A DNA stretch of 64,000 nt from UBA11574 sp963752565 (GTDB lineage: Bacteria; Desulfobacterota; Desulfobacteria; Desulfobacterales; UBA11574): assembly GCA_963752565.1 (NCBI GenBank), contig CAVVZC010000013.1:1-64000 (forward strand), given 5' to 3'. Made by a program: the position numbers and the translations under genes. Below the pieces are notes generated by a model. It was not told the DNA's origin. It made no database searches and was given only the letters and a program-made list of their open reading frames with translations. Below are positions 44,112-53,950 of the stretch, piece by piece. Each line of letters begins with the position of its first letter. Position 1 is the first letter of the stretch.

Positions 44112-44285
44112 CTACTTTTCTCTTTTTTTTCTAAAATATTCAATAACATATGCCATACCCACCAGAAAAAAAGCAAGCCCTGCGACATATACAATTTCTA
44201 CTTTTCCATAAAACATACGGGTCAAAACAACCGCAACAACAGCGCCAAATACAGCTCTGATGATGAAAATGTTAAATTGAGTCAC
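44112..44285 (-). CDS. 57-residue two-helix membrane protein
   Basis: A short gene reading MTQFNIFIIRAVFGAVVAVVLTRMFYGKVEIVYVAG...FFLVGMAYVIEYFRKKREK from GTG, with AAAGGA seven bases upstream. Two hydrophobic helices (residues ~6-22 and ~32-50) and a basic tail suggest an inner-membrane protein with both ends on one side. No family recognised. It lies upstream of selB on the same strand with a gap of about 185 bases. Confidence 0.55.
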   Translation of the reverse strand: MTQFNIFIIRAVFGAVVAVVLTRMFYGKVEIVYVAGLAFFLVGMAYVIEYFRKKREK

Positions 44286-44508
44286 GGAATATCCTTTTTA
44301 AATTATGTTAAAGCCCCAAGGTCGAAAATATATATTAGAAGGTAAAATTAATCAACATCAAGTTTGATTGAGTTATTTTCATTGGAAAGAATAAAATGAC
44401 TTGAATTGGCTTATGCAATCTGTTATTTAGTATGTTTTTGAATTAGATTACCCAAACATATGGAGAGGTTAGTTTGGGTAATTTGAGATTCGAATTTATT
44501 TTGTATTA

Positions 44509-44586
<78 letters not shown>

Positions 44587-44650
44587 TTTTTGATAAAAAT
44601 GACTGCTATAGGTATAGATCATAATTCGGCAGCCATTTACTTTTTTATGT

Positions 44651-44727
<77 letters not shown>

Positions 44728-44735
44728 ATAATTTC

Positions 44736-44768
44736 AAGGGCTTATAGCAATTATGCTGTAGCCCTTTC
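44736..44768 (+). terminator. Rho-independent terminator after the tRNA pair
   Basis: AAGGGCTTATAGCA and TGCTGTAGCCCTT pair around ATTA, followed by TTCGTCTTT. It sits nine bases after the tRNA-Arg CCA end. Confidence 0.7.
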
Positions 44769-45148
44769 GTCTTTAGCAGTGCCATAGCCCCACCTTTTTC
44801 GTGAAGTTAAAGGAACCTCAGGGAAAGAATCTTACTGAGGGTACGGGGGGACACACCCCCTTACCCTACCCCATGACCCTGTGTAACAGGATGACATATA
44901 AGCATAATCTTGCACACAAATCCTTCTGATATTTTTACAATATTCGTCAAATGATTGACAACAATTGTCATTTCACTTGAATGTAAATCCGGCAATCAGC
45001 AATAAACTCCTGTGATGTCTCATTATTATTTAAAACAGTTTTTATGGAACGCATTATGCATATAGAAGTAACACATTTTGTAGTAAAGGACGAGTGTACC
45101 CATAATGGCAGAGACTTTTATAGATTCCCAGTATAGGGAGGTCAAACC
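44769..45148. other. Intergenic stretch before the secreted protein
   Basis: Contains a C-rich block (ACACACCCCCTTACCCTACCCC) and a small inverted pair CCTGTG...CACAGG-like word near 44880, then AT-rich sequence. No gene seen. A promoter for the gene at 45149 is expected in the AT-rich second half. Confidence 0.35.
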
Positions 45149-45532
45149 ATGAAGAAGATTATAATAACAATTATAATGTTATTTATATCTATAAGTTATT
45201 TAGGTGCTGAGGATAAGGAAACTGTAGCTCCTGCCAAGGATAAAACATTAATACCATCAGAAGGATATTTACCATTACCGGCTAAGCATAAATATTACTA
45301 TTATGAAGAAGGGATGACAAAAGAAACCGAGAAGGCAGATTTCTTGAATTATATAGAAGGGCAAAGACGGATTATTAGTTATGGCGGGATGAGTGCCGGA
45401 GATGAGATAACAAATCCTTTAAATGAGTACGAGAACAAAAAAATTAATACTTCGCCTTTTAGTTGGATATTTTTGCCCGATATTAAAGAGGGACAACCCG
45501 AAGGAATTATTCGATTTTCTTACTCTTTTTAG
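45149..45532 (+). CDS. Small exported protein, unknown family
   Basis: 127 residues, ATG with GGGAGGTC upstream. The first 20 residues (MKKIIITIIMLFISISYLGA) form a clear signal peptide. The mature part has KHKYYYYEEGM and later NTSPFSWIFLPDIKEG; no Cys, no recognised domain. Codon use is visibly richer in A and T than neighbouring genes, suggesting recent acquisition. It stands alone, downstream of the tRNA pair, a common integration site. No function proposed. Confidence 0.6.
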   Translation: MKKIIITIIMLFISISYLGAEDKETVAPAKDKTLIPSEGYLPLPAKHKYYYYEEGMTKETEKADFLNYIEGQRRIISYGGMSAGDEITNPLNEYENKKINTSPFSWIFLPDIKEGQPEGIIRFSYSF

Positions 45533-45717
45533 CATTGATTGAATGGCATAAGCTGTCGAATTTGGCTTTGATCCATGCTTTTGTAAGTGTTATTGTAGGG
45601 TCTCCTTTGTGTCTACAAGATCCAAGATAATTTTACAGTTCCAAGTATCAACGATAAGTAGAATTAATTGAGTTTGATGTTTGTCAGAAGGAAAAGACTT
45701 TCTTCTTGCTAACGGTG

Positions 45718-46290
45718 CTACTTGCGTTTGGCTTTGTATTTTTTACCTATGCTCCATGCCCTGGCCACCGGCTCCCCAAGGTTCCAATAGGAGGTGTCCG
45801 GTTGTGAGAGTATCAGGGGCTTCATTTTTCTAAAATCCATTTTACCATCAGTCAAAAATCTTTCTTCTGTGTAGGTTCCCACGATTTCGCCTATAAAGAT
45901 TTCATTTAAACCGCTCTCCACGATTTCCACCAGTTTACATTCCATGTTTAAAGGACAGTCTTTGATCATTGGGGCTGTTTTCAGCTCTCCATAAAAAAGA
46001 TCAAAGATTCCCGATTTGTCGTTTTTTTTACCCGATACAATTCCGCAATAATCGGTCACCTCCACCATATCCTCCGAAGGCAGGCAAACACTGAAGGTTT
46101 TATTTTCTTTAATTCCAGGATTGCTGTAATGGCCTTTCCCGAGGGTAATGGAAATCCTTGGTGGTTTATAGCCGGCCATTGTAAACCAGGCAACGGCCAA
46201 AAAGTTCGGCTTGCCGTTCACATGGGTTCCCACAAGGGAAACAGGCATGGGGTACGCGGGGATAGTTGATCCCAAGTTGATCTTATCCAT
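45718..46290 (-). CDS. Flavin reductase-like FMN-binding protein (flavoredoxin type)
   Basis: 190 residues, ATG behind GGAG. YPMPVSLVGTHVNGKPNFLAVAWFTMAGYKPPRISITLGKGHYSN is the FMN-binding flavin-reductase-like domain; FSVCLPSEDMVEVTDYCG and the C-terminal extension match flavoredoxins of sulfate reducers, which transfer electrons in the cytoplasm. Partners cannot be named from context. Confidence 0.88.
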   Translation of the reverse strand: MDKINLGSTIPAYPMPVSLVGTHVNGKPNFLAVAWFTMAGYKPPRISITLGKGHYSNPGIKENKTFSVCLPSEDMVEVTDYCGIVSGKKNDKSGIFDLFYGELKTAPMIKDCPLNMECKLVEIVESGLNEIFIGEIVGTYTEERFLTDGKMDFRKMKPLILSQPDTSYWNLGEPVARAWSIGKKYKAKRK

Positions 46291-46725
46291 TTGAAATAAA
46301 CTCCATTATTTTTTATTTATCGCGAGAACTGAGAATACTTTAACCTATCATCAAAACCAAATAAATTCAAACGATCTGTAAAATACCGTTATATATAAAA
46401 AAAGAAAAAGCTTATATTCCCCCCGTATAACATATAAAAAATATTTTTTCGCGTATCACAAGTCAGGCCAGAGTTGTGCTTATGGCAAAATAACACAAAT
46501 TTTGACAAGTTCGAATTTCTATAAGGTACTCTCAATTTATCAACAGTTTGAAGACTGAAAGCCGACCCACAATATATGGTATCCGACTTATTTATTTCGA
46601 TTGAGGAATAGTGGTGAAATCCCACACTGTTTTTTGATTTGAACCACTGAAAACCATCAATGAGTGAGCACTCCTTTCATTTGATAAATTTTCACATGAC
46701 GGAGGCGGTAAAACGGGTACTATCT
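46291..46725. other. Intergenic stretch, nothing recognised
   Basis: AT-rich. A 78-codon minus-strand frame (46389-46625) has no ribosome site or family resemblance and is not called. Confidence 0.4.
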
Positions 46726-47433
46726 TTAGAGGGTTTTTAAATACGCAATTAAAGCTTCGATGTCTTCTTCGGGGAGATCAGAAAATGGTGGCATATCTTT
46801 ATAAGGTGTTTTTAGCTGCTTGCGAAAATTAGCGTTCGAAACCGGCACTCCACTTGACGGCATTGATTTCAGATTGAAAAGTCCCTGCAAGCCAGGACCT
46901 ATTTTCGTCTCCGTCTTGTCTGCATAGTGACAGAAAGAGCAGCGTTCACTAAAAATTCGAGTTCCCTCTACAGCCGGTCCGTCTGCGACATCACTTTTTG
47001 TTGTTTTCGATCCGTAGACCAGTTCTCCACCGAAATAACCCAACCCAACAACCATAACCAAGCAAAATGTATAAATTAAGATGATAAACTTGGAATTCCT
47101 TTCGGGTTTAAAGCCAAGTATGACAGTGGTGGAAAGGAAAATCAGAAGCATTCCTGCCAGTAAAAGTTTCATTTTGATTGGAAAAAGCCAGGCGCCGGCA
47201 TAAAAGTGCTGCCAGTCAAGATATCCCAGAAACATGGCCGCAGGTACAAATATCAGCGCCAAAATCATACAATGTCGAGCGGTTTTGGCCAAAACTGGCT
47301 GTTTAAAAAACCGGCCAACGATAATAAAAACAAATCCCCCGATGATCAACCCCACAGGAACATGCGTGATGGCCGGATGGATCGGATGGGTGTAACCAAT
47401 TTTTGCCAGTGCCTGATAAATAAACTCAAACAA
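46726..47433 (-). CDS. DUF2231-type membrane protein fused to cytochrome c
   Basis: 235 residues from TTG, with GGAGG six bases upstream. The N-terminal half has four hydrophobic helices with HPIHPAITHVPVGLIIGGFVF, the DUF2231 signature whose His residues may bind heme. The C-terminal domain (about 150-235) is a monoheme cytochrome c: CSFCH, a distal MPPFSDLPEEDIEALIAYL with the probable Met ligand. The C-terminal domain closely resembles the one ending the protein at 58511-59770. Likely a membrane-anchored periplasmic electron carrier. Confidence 0.82.
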   Translation of the reverse strand: MFEFIYQALAKIGYTHPIHPAITHVPVGLIIGGFVFIIVGRFFKQPVLAKTARHCMILALIFVPAAMFLGYLDWQHFYAGAWLFPIKMKLLLAGMLLIFLSTTVILGFKPERNSKFIILIYTFCLVMVVGLGYFGGELVYGSKTTKSDVADGPAVEGTRIFSERCSFCHYADKTETKIGPGLQGLFNLKSMPSSGVPVSNANFRKQLKTPYKDMPPFSDLPEEDIEALIAYLKTL

Positions 47434-47848
47434 ATTTGGACCTCCAGCTTTCTTGCTTTCAGAATAAATAGATTAATTCGTTCATTATTATAATGTCAAG
47501 CATATTGATTATCCGTTTGAAACCTATCTTTAATAAATCCATACGGAGGTTTGCCTGAGCCTATACTCTTGATCTCCTTAACTTGGCGGATTGTGTAAAT
47601 CTTGCGGATTGACTGTATGATTAGTATTTGATATTTAGTATTCTTGACCAATTACAGTTAGGTTCTATATTTTTCGATTAGGTCGAAAGTGGCACTTAAT
47701 TCGATCTTTTTGCTTCATCCGCTTTCATATAGCGATTTCTGATCAATTCTAAATCAATCCAATCGATGCCGATGGTGTTTATATCGAAAAATCAGACCAT
47801 CGAAGGAAACTATCGTTGGGTTCAAGCCCTAAATGGATTGTTAGTTAA
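47434..47848. other. Intergenic stretch between divergent genes
   Basis: AT-rich, no gene recognised. An imperfect inverted pair TTCGATTAGG...CCAATCGATG is visible. It should hold promoters for both flanking genes. Confidence 0.35.
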
Positions 47849-48577
47849 ATGGCTACTGTAAAAGAGCATTATGAAAATCATCTGGCAAAATACTACTCCT
47901 GGATGTCGGGTGGATTCTCCAAAAAACTTGATGAGAATAGGAAGTTTTTTAAGGATCACAACGTGTGGTCGCGTGGTTCAGGGATTGCACTGGACCTCGG
48001 CGCCGGATCCGGATTTCAATCCATTCCCCTCGCTGAATTAGGCTACCAGGTTATTGCCATCGATTTGAGTCGTCATCTATTGGCTGAGCTTAAGGAAAAC
48101 GCTAAAGATCTACCAATTGAAATCATTAACGACGATCTGTCGAATTTCTCAAAACACTGTCCCGACAAGGTTGAATTGGTTGTATGTATGGGTGATACGT
48201 TAACCCATTTGAACACACATCAAAACATCCGGCAACTTTTAAGAAGCGTTTACAGCGCCTTGGAAATTGGTGGTCAGGTTATTTTAACCTTTAGAGATTT
48301 AACATCTGGATTAAAAGGTTTAGATCGTTTTATTCCTGTTCGAAATGATGCCAATACCATTTTTACATGCTTTATTGAATATGAAAAATATTATGTAAAG
48401 GTCCATGACATTATCTACGAAAAAAAGCACAACCAATGGGAACTGAAAAAAAGTGTTTTCAATAAGATTCGCATTTCGCCCCAATGGGCCAGAGAAATTT
48501 TGCAGGAATTTGGGTTTAAGGTGGAGACATATGACATTCATAATGGCGTCGTATGTATCATTGCGCATAAAAAATAA
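47849..48577 (+). CDS. Class I SAM-dependent methyltransferase
   Basis: 242 residues. HYENHLAKYYSWMSGGF at the start, motif I IALDLGAGSGFQSIPLAELG, acidic VIAIDLSRHLL, then LVVCMGDTLTHLNTHQNI, followed by GGQVILTFRDLT. Methyltransf_25-like. The motif MSGGF near the start is seen in small-molecule methyltransferases. The substrate is unknown. It is the first gene of a plus-strand run of glycosyltransferases and radical SAM proteins that ends at 54649, with 240 bases before the next gene. Confidence 0.82.
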   Translation: MATVKEHYENHLAKYYSWMSGGFSKKLDENRKFFKDHNVWSRGSGIALDLGAGSGFQSIPLAELGYQVIAIDLSRHLLAELKENAKDLPIEIINDDLSNFSKHCPDKVELVVCMGDTLTHLNTHQNIRQLLRSVYSALEIGGQVILTFRDLTSGLKGLDRFIPVRNDANTIFTCFIEYEKYYVKVHDIIYEKKHNQWELKKSVFNKIRISPQWAREILQEFGFKVETYDIHNGVVCIIAHKK

Positions 48578-48817
48578 CCTCAAATTAGCGAAAACGCTCC
48601 ATTGAAAGTTATCGGGTGCCGGATTCGGGTGTCAGAAAACCAATTCCACATGAATTTTATGACGATAGTATAAGTGAGATAACACTCATAAAGCGAAATT
48701 CATTTTCTGATAACGGATCTTTAGCCCCATTCCTAATTGTATTTTGATACGATTATGGTCTAATTGGCACACACACTTTCGTACATTTTTATAGCAGTAT
48801 CTCTACGGCCTTTTCTT

Positions 48818-50242
48818 ATGGATATGGAAAAACCAAACAATAAAAGGACAAAGGGACTCAGAAATCATTCAATTCATGTCGGAATCGTTGGGTTGGGCCT
48901 AATATCCGGAACCGTCTACCTGTTTAATTTCAAGCTTCATGGATTCATCCCCAAATTTCTATTCAAAACAGACATCCACATGTTTTTATTTTTGTTCCTT
49001 TTTTTGGCGATCATCTACTTTATCGGTGTCTATCTCATTTTAAATCATTTGTCTCAGGTTGGTCGCTCAAAAAACCTTGTAATCATTATAATATTTTTTG
49101 CAATATTTTTCAGAGCCTTTCTGGTTCCAACCGATCCAGTAGTACTTTCAAAAGATATGTTTCGCTATATCTGGGACGGTCGAGTGCAGCAAAATGGCAT
49201 TAACCCGTATCTTTACCCACCATCGTCCGAGGAACTAAAGCCCTTAAGGGATGACAAAATTTACCCGAATATTAATCGTAAAGATTATCCCACCATCTAT
49301 CCTGCGGGTGCTCAGTTAGTATTCCGTGTTTTCCATATCCTGACCGGCGACAGAATTTTTGGGTTTAAGGGCCTGATGGTCTTTTTCGATGTGATGACTG
49401 TTCTAATGTTACTTGTACTTCTCAGGGCTTACGGCTTTGAAGAAACTCGGGTCTTTATTTATGCTTGGAATCCTCTGGTTATTTTCGAAATTGGTTACAG
49501 CGGTCATTTGGAAGGGCTGACGGTTTTTTTGATGGTTCTGGCGTTTTACCTGAATGCGATAAAGAAGAAAATGCCTGCCGTTATCGCCCTGGCATTTTCC
49601 AGTGCGACCAAGCTATACCCGGCTCTTTTGCTTCCAGCGTTTTTAAATCGAGGCGAAAGAATCAAGGGGGTGGTCGCTTTTCTTGTTTCTTTCCTGATTC
49701 TTTATCTGCCATTTTTAACCGCCGGAAATAAGTTAGCAGGATTTTTACCGATTTATTTTAAAAACCCCTATGAAAGCTTTAACTTAGGATTAAAATATCT
49801 GATCATGGGTCTTTTTAAGGGATTGGATTATTTCCTCCTTAGCAAAATTTTTATGCTCGTTCTGGTGGCCGCAGGATGTTTTTTCTTTTTTAGAGAAAAG
49901 CAAAAAGAACAAGTGATTCGCTGCGCTTATATTTTAATGGGTTTACTCATTGTTTTGATGCCGGCTTCACTTCATGCCTGGTACGTCATTATACTGATTC
50001 CTTTTCTAACCTTTTTCCCCTCCATTGCCTGGCTGATTTTCACTTGTACGGTAGCCCTGTCATATATAAAGTATACGACGCCAATGGGTATTATGCCCGT
50101 CTGGGTTCCGCTCCTGGAATATCTGCCGCTGTTTGCACTTCTTGCAATCGGTTATATTTTTAAAAGATATGGCTCTCAAAATTGGGTTAGCGGCTTTTTC
50201 CCCATAAACAGAACCAAAAAATTTGTGAAGGCTCAAAAATGA
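48818..50242 (+). CDS. GT-C-fold membrane glycosyltransferase (DUF2029/mannosyltransferase-like)
   Basis: About 474 residues from MDMEKPNNKR; an earlier TTG frame exists, and no strong ribosome site decides. About eleven transmembrane helices. The first periplasmic loop carries VLSKDMFRYIWDGRVQQNGINPYLYPPSSEEL, the acidic and R-Y-x-W-DG pattern of polyprenyl-phosphate-sugar-using GT-C enzymes. YAWNPLVIFEIGYSGHLEGLTVF is conserved with the mannosyltransferase-like group. It is translationally coupled to the DUF547 gene. It probably adds a sugar from a lipid-linked donor on the periplasmic side. Confidence 0.8.
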   Translation: MDMEKPNNKRTKGLRNHSIHVGIVGLGLISGTVYLFNFKLHGFIPKFLFKTDIHMFLFLFLFLAIIYFIGVYLILNHLSQVGRSKNLVIIIIFFAIFFRAFLVPTDPVVLSKDMFRYIWDGRVQQNGINPYLYPPSSEELKPLRDDKIYPNINRKDYPTIYPAGAQLVFRVFHILTGDRIFGFKGLMVFFDVMTVLMLLVLLRAYGFEETRVFIYAWNPLVIFEIGYSGHLEGLTVFLMVLAFYLNAIKKKMPAVIALAFSSATKLYPALLLPAFLNRGERIKGVVAFLVSFLILYLPFLTAGNKLAGFLPIYFKNPYESFNLGLKYLIMGLFKGLDYFLLSKIFMLVLVAAGCFFFFREKQKEQVIRCAYILMGLLIVLMPASLHAWYVIILIPFLTFFPSIAWLIFTCTVALSYIKYTTPMGIMPVWVPLLEYLPLFALLAIGYIFKRYGSQNWVSGFFPINRTKKFVKAQK

Positions 50243-51012
50243 TGAGAAAATTTATCATATTACTGTTTTCATTGTTAATACTTGTTAGCATACATCAAGA
50301 AACATCCGCTGACACCTTTGATCATTCTAAATTTGACCAGATTCTTAAGCAGTATGTGGACCACAAAGGTCTGGTAGATTATAACCGTATTTCAAAGGAT
50401 TCGCGTTTTAAGGAATACATGGAATCTTTGAAGTCAGTTAAAGTGGAAGAACTCTCCAGAAATGGCCAATTGGCCTTCTGGCTTAATGCTTACAATGCAG
50501 TAACCATTGATAAGGTGATCAAATGGAAACCCAAAAAGAGCGTGCGTGAAACGATAGTCCCCAAAGTCTGGACATCCACCAAATTCTTTACCACCCGGGA
50601 TCATGTGGTGGCCGGCAGACGGCTGAGCCAGGATGATATCGAGCATGAAATACTGCGAAAGGCGCTCAAAGAATCTCGAATTCATTTTGCCATCGTCTGT
50701 GCTTCTTCGAGTTGTCCCCCGTTGGCAAGATTTGCATTCACTGACGAGAATGTTCAGGCCAAGCTGGAAGAAGAGACCCGAAAATATATTAATTCTTCCC
50801 GAGGAACTCGGATTGATTATGCGGAAAATACATTCTATCTCTCAAAAATATTCGACTGGTTTTCCAGTGATTTCAAGTCTAAGCCGGGTTCTGTTCTGGG
50901 ATTTATTAATCCTTATCTCTCTAAAGAAGCGATGTCGTTTTTAGAACGGGATCCTAAAATTTCATACATTCATTATGACTGGGCATTGAATGCCAAGGAG
51001 CCGTTACAGTAA
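50239..51012 (+). CDS. DUF547-family exported protein
   Basis: 257 residues, overlapping the previous gene by four bases. Signal peptide MMRKFIILLFSLLILVSIHQETSA. DUF547 marks: FWLNAYNAVTIDKVI, HEILRKALKESRIHFAIVCASSSCPPLARFAFT. A conserved His, Cys and Asn-containing core hints at an enzyme, but no activity is established. Its coupling to a glycosyltransferase suggests a periplasmic role in the same pathway. Confidence 0.85.
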   Translation: MMRKFIILLFSLLILVSIHQETSADTFDHSKFDQILKQYVDHKGLVDYNRISKDSRFKEYMESLKSVKVEELSRNGQLAFWLNAYNAVTIDKVIKWKPKKSVRETIVPKVWTSTKFFTTRDHVVAGRRLSQDDIEHEILRKALKESRIHFAIVCASSSCPPLARFAFTDENVQAKLEEETRKYINSSRGTRIDYAENTFYLSKIFDWFSSDFKSKPGSVLGFINPYLSKEAMSFLERDPKISYIHYDWALNAKEPLQ

Positions 51013-51169
51013 ACCGAATGTCGGAAACGACCCATATTCATTCGCTTTGGTATTTATAAAGGAATAAGTTTGATGAACTCATCAAGTGTTTTTTGTTTAG
51101 TATTTGGTCCTTTGTTTAAAATATATGCTGATATACTAAGTTTTTAGATCGCCAAACACTAAACACCCT

Positions 51170-51200
51170 CGTAAAAAGAGTGCTTTTGTGACTTTTTACG
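51170..51200. repeat. REP-like hairpin relic (GTAAAAAG family)
   Basis: CGTAAAAAG and CTTTTTACG pair around a 13-base loop; it matches the end words of 30427-30575 and 35338-35490. It lies 20 bases before the GT2 gene. Confidence 0.5.
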
Positions 51201-51219
51201 ACACCATAAAGGTTTAGAC

Positions 51220-51900
51220 ATGAAAATATCGGTTGTCATTCCCACGCTCAACGAAGCCCAGGCCATCGGCGAGGTGGTCAGCGCAGTTCCCCAAGATCGG
51301 GTACAAGATATTTTTGTTGTTGACAATGGATCTACGGATGATACGGCAAAACAGGCAACTTTAGCCGGTGCTCGGGTTATTCATGAACCCCGGCGTGGGT
51401 ATGGATCTGCCTGTATGGCGGGAGCCAAGGCCGCCCTGGACAGCGATATTATCGTCTTTTTAGACGGCGACCGCAGCGATGATCCCCGTCAGCTGGATGC
51501 TATTGCAATGCCGGTGGTTCAAAATCAAGCAGATCTGGTCATTGGCAGTCGTATCGGAGGTGTGCTCGAGAAGGGAGCAATGCCGCTTCACGGCCAGTTG
51601 GGAAACCGCTTGATTGTATTTCTGCTGCGCCTGCTTTACGGAATGCATATTACGGATATCGGTTCTTTCCGGGCAATTAAAACCGATATCTTATTCGATT
51701 TGAAAATGGAGCAAATGACCTATGGATGGCCGGTAGAGATGATGGTTAAGGCGGCCCGAAAAGGATTACGAATTCAAAGCGTACCGATAACCTATCGCAA
51801 ACGCATTGGGGTGTCAAAAGTCACGGGTACGGTAAAAGGAACCATTTTGGCCACCTATTACATGTTCCTGGTACCCTTGAAATACCTTTGGAAATTCTAA
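51220..51900 (+). CDS. Family 2 glycosyltransferase (DPM/DPG-synthase-like)
   Basis: 226 residues. SVVIPTLNEAQAIGEVV, VDNGSTDDTAKQA, GYGSACMAGAKAAL and IVFLDGDRSDDPRQLDAI (the DxD-containing catalytic loop) define the polyprenyl-phosphate mannose/glucose synthase-like group. VIGSRIGGVLEKGAMPLHGQLGNRLIVFLLRLLYGMHITDIGSFRAI fits too. No C-terminal membrane helices. It could make the lipid-linked sugar donor used by the GT-C enzyme two genes upstream (inference). Confidence 0.88.
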   Translation: MKISVVIPTLNEAQAIGEVVSAVPQDRVQDIFVVDNGSTDDTAKQATLAGARVIHEPRRGYGSACMAGAKAALDSDIIVFLDGDRSDDPRQLDAIAMPVVQNQADLVIGSRIGGVLEKGAMPLHGQLGNRLIVFLLRLLYGMHITDIGSFRAIKTDILFDLKMEQMTYGWPVEMMVKAARKGLRIQSVPITYRKRIGVSKVTGTVKGTILATYYMFLVPLKYLWKF

Positions 51901-51936
51901 AAACCATTATTTGAAAAAAATCAGAAGAGGTTTTCT

Positions 51937-52938
51937 ATGGTTTCATTAGGAATCGGTCTGACCAGCAACTGTAACCTATCCTGCGCACACTGCTATCGAG
52001 ACCAAGACCGTGTTTATAATCTGACTCTGGACGATATTAAAAAAGTATGCAAGAGTATTGAAATTAGCTCCATTGGATTTGGCACGGGAGAGAACGGTTT
52101 AAATCCTGAATATTTTGAAATTCTTGAATATCTTAATGCCAAACGGATAAAACTCACCCTGGCTTCAAACGGTTATACGCTTTCCATCACCCCGGACGAG
52201 GTACTCAAATATTTCGGGGATGTTGAATTTTCGGTCGATTTCCCCGATCAAGAACGACATGACAAATTTCGCGGACAAGGCAACTGGATGACAATCATGG
52301 ACGGCATCGCAAGATGCAGGCGACTTGGCATCCGGGTTTCGGTTTTAGCGGTTCTTATGAACCTGAATTACAAAGATTTAGGCAGCATCGCTCAACTCGC
52401 CGCTTCGTTCGGGGCTGACTTTCGAGTCAATGTTTATCAACCGATGTATACCGATGAATTCATACCGAGCTTCGACCAATACTGGCAGGCCTTCGAAGCC
52501 CTGTTTGACCAAAGCGAGATCATTTCGGTGACTGAGCCGCTGGTAAACACCTTCATGGGTTTAAACGGTTTGACCGGTACCCCGTGTGGCGGGCGAAGTA
52601 TGCGCATTACGCCTGACAGACGCTTAAAGGCCTGTGTTTATTGGCCGGATTCTGATCTTGCCATAGAGGATCTTGTTGAAAAAAAAGAGGCCATCTTTCA
52701 ATCGGCCCATTTCAAACAAACGCATAATACCCCGAAATTTTGTCTAGGCTGCGAACACGTTAGCAATTGCGGCGGGGGATGTGCAGCCCGACGGATTCTC
52801 AGAGGGCAGTTTGAAAAACCGGATGAATACTGCCCCATATTTCAGAAAAAAACCATTCAACTGAAAGGCCGGCTCTCCGCGGCTGCTAAGCCCCTTAGGA
52901 CCGGAAGTATATGCACGACCATCGTCAGAGGAATATAA
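51937..52938 (+). CDS. SPASM-type radical SAM protein A
   Basis: 333 residues. TSNCNLSCAHCYR supplies the Cx3Cx2C cluster motif near residue 11-18; the (beta/alpha) core continues through FSVDFPDQERHDKFRG. The C-terminal part has CGGRSMRITPDRRLKACVYWPDSDLAIEDL and CLGCEHVSNCGGGCAAR, a SPASM-like auxiliary Fe-S region. SPASM enzymes modify peptides or small molecules; no precursor peptide was found next to it. It lies four bases from the second radical SAM gene. Confidence 0.87.
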   Translation: MVSLGIGLTSNCNLSCAHCYRDQDRVYNLTLDDIKKVCKSIEISSIGFGTGENGLNPEYFEILEYLNAKRIKLTLASNGYTLSITPDEVLKYFGDVEFSVDFPDQERHDKFRGQGNWMTIMDGIARCRRLGIRVSVLAVLMNLNYKDLGSIAQLAASFGADFRVNVYQPMYTDEFIPSFDQYWQAFEALFDQSEIISVTEPLVNTFMGLNGLTGTPCGGRSMRITPDRRLKACVYWPDSDLAIEDLVEKKEAIFQSAHFKQTHNTPKFCLGCEHVSNCGGGCAARRILRGQFEKPDEYCPIFQKKTIQLKGRLSAAAKPLRTGSICTTIVRGI

Positions 52939-52942
52939 ATGC

Positions 52943-53950
52943 ATGCAGACAGTTAGTTCAATTTTTAAGCTTCCAAAACATCTTTACCTAGAAACGACGT
53001 CCAGGTGTAACCTCAGATGCAGGGGGTGTATTCTGCACCGGGGAAGTTGGGAACCTCAGCGTGACCTGTCCCTTAAAGAACTTATCATGATATGTGACCA
53101 ACTTCCAAAACTCGAACGCGTAGCGCTTCACGGGATTGGAGAACCGATTTTAAACAAAGAACTCCCGAATATGATCCGGTATCTTAAAGAGAGAAAGGCA
53201 TTTGTATTTTTTAACTCCAACGGTATCCTGCTGGATGAAATATGTCAGAATCAACTCATTGATGCCGGCCTTGACGAACTGCGCATCTCTTTAGACGCTT
53301 CCTCTCCGGCAGGATATAAAACCATGCGCGACAGTGACAAATTCAACCTCATTGTCAGCAACGTGAAGGCTTTTTCTGAACACATAAAGTCTCTTCACGT
53401 TTCTCATCCCAAGCTCTCGCTCTGGTATCTTGGAACCCGGGAAAATATTTCTGAGCTCCCTGGTTTGGTTCGACTGGCAGCTGCCTTGGATATAACAGAA
53501 GTGTATTTGCAACGCCTGGTTTATTTTCAGGACCATGAGGGATACGGCTTGGCAAGGTCTGAAAAAACGCTCATGGATTCGAATACCGCAGAAGCCGAAT
53601 TGATACATGAGAGTTATGAAATTGCCAAACGGTCGGGTGTTCAATTCAATGCTTCCGGACTCAGCAATCCGCTTGAAAGTTTGCAAACAGGTATCCGGAA
53701 TACCTTGCCGTGGAAACGCTGCTACCGGCCAACAACCCTCATGTACATTACCGCCAACGGTAACGTTCTACCGTGCTGCATTTCTCCCTTCTCCACCTCT
53801 GATTATGATTCTATCATTCTGGGTAACGTTTTTGATAACTCCCTGGCCGATATTTGGTCCGGTCATAGATACAGGGCTTTCAGAATAAAACGGCAAACTG
53901 AAAATCCCCCGAAATGCTGTAAAGGTTGCGGCATCCTCTGGAGTCTTTAA
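52943..53950 (+). CDS. SPASM-type radical SAM protein B
   Basis: 335 residues. ETTSRCNLRCRGCILHRGSW gives the Cx3Cx2C motif; ALHGIGEPILNKEL and DELRISLDASSPAGYKTMRDSDKFNLI follow. The C-terminal CYRPTTLMYITANGNVLPCCISPFS, ADIWSGHRYRAF and CCKGCGIL form the SPASM cluster sites. It is only distantly similar to protein A, so the pair may act in sequence rather than as redundant copies. Its stop codon immediately precedes the next start. Confidence 0.87.
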   Translation: MQTVSSIFKLPKHLYLETTSRCNLRCRGCILHRGSWEPQRDLSLKELIMICDQLPKLERVALHGIGEPILNKELPNMIRYLKERKAFVFFNSNGILLDEICQNQLIDAGLDELRISLDASSPAGYKTMRDSDKFNLIVSNVKAFSEHIKSLHVSHPKLSLWYLGTRENISELPGLVRLAAALDITEVYLQRLVYFQDHEGYGLARSEKTLMDSNTAEAELIHESYEIAKRSGVQFNASGLSNPLESLQTGIRNTLPWKRCYRPTTLMYITANGNVLPCCISPFSTSDYDSIILGNVFDNSLADIWSGHRYRAFRIKRQTENPPKCCKGCGILWSL

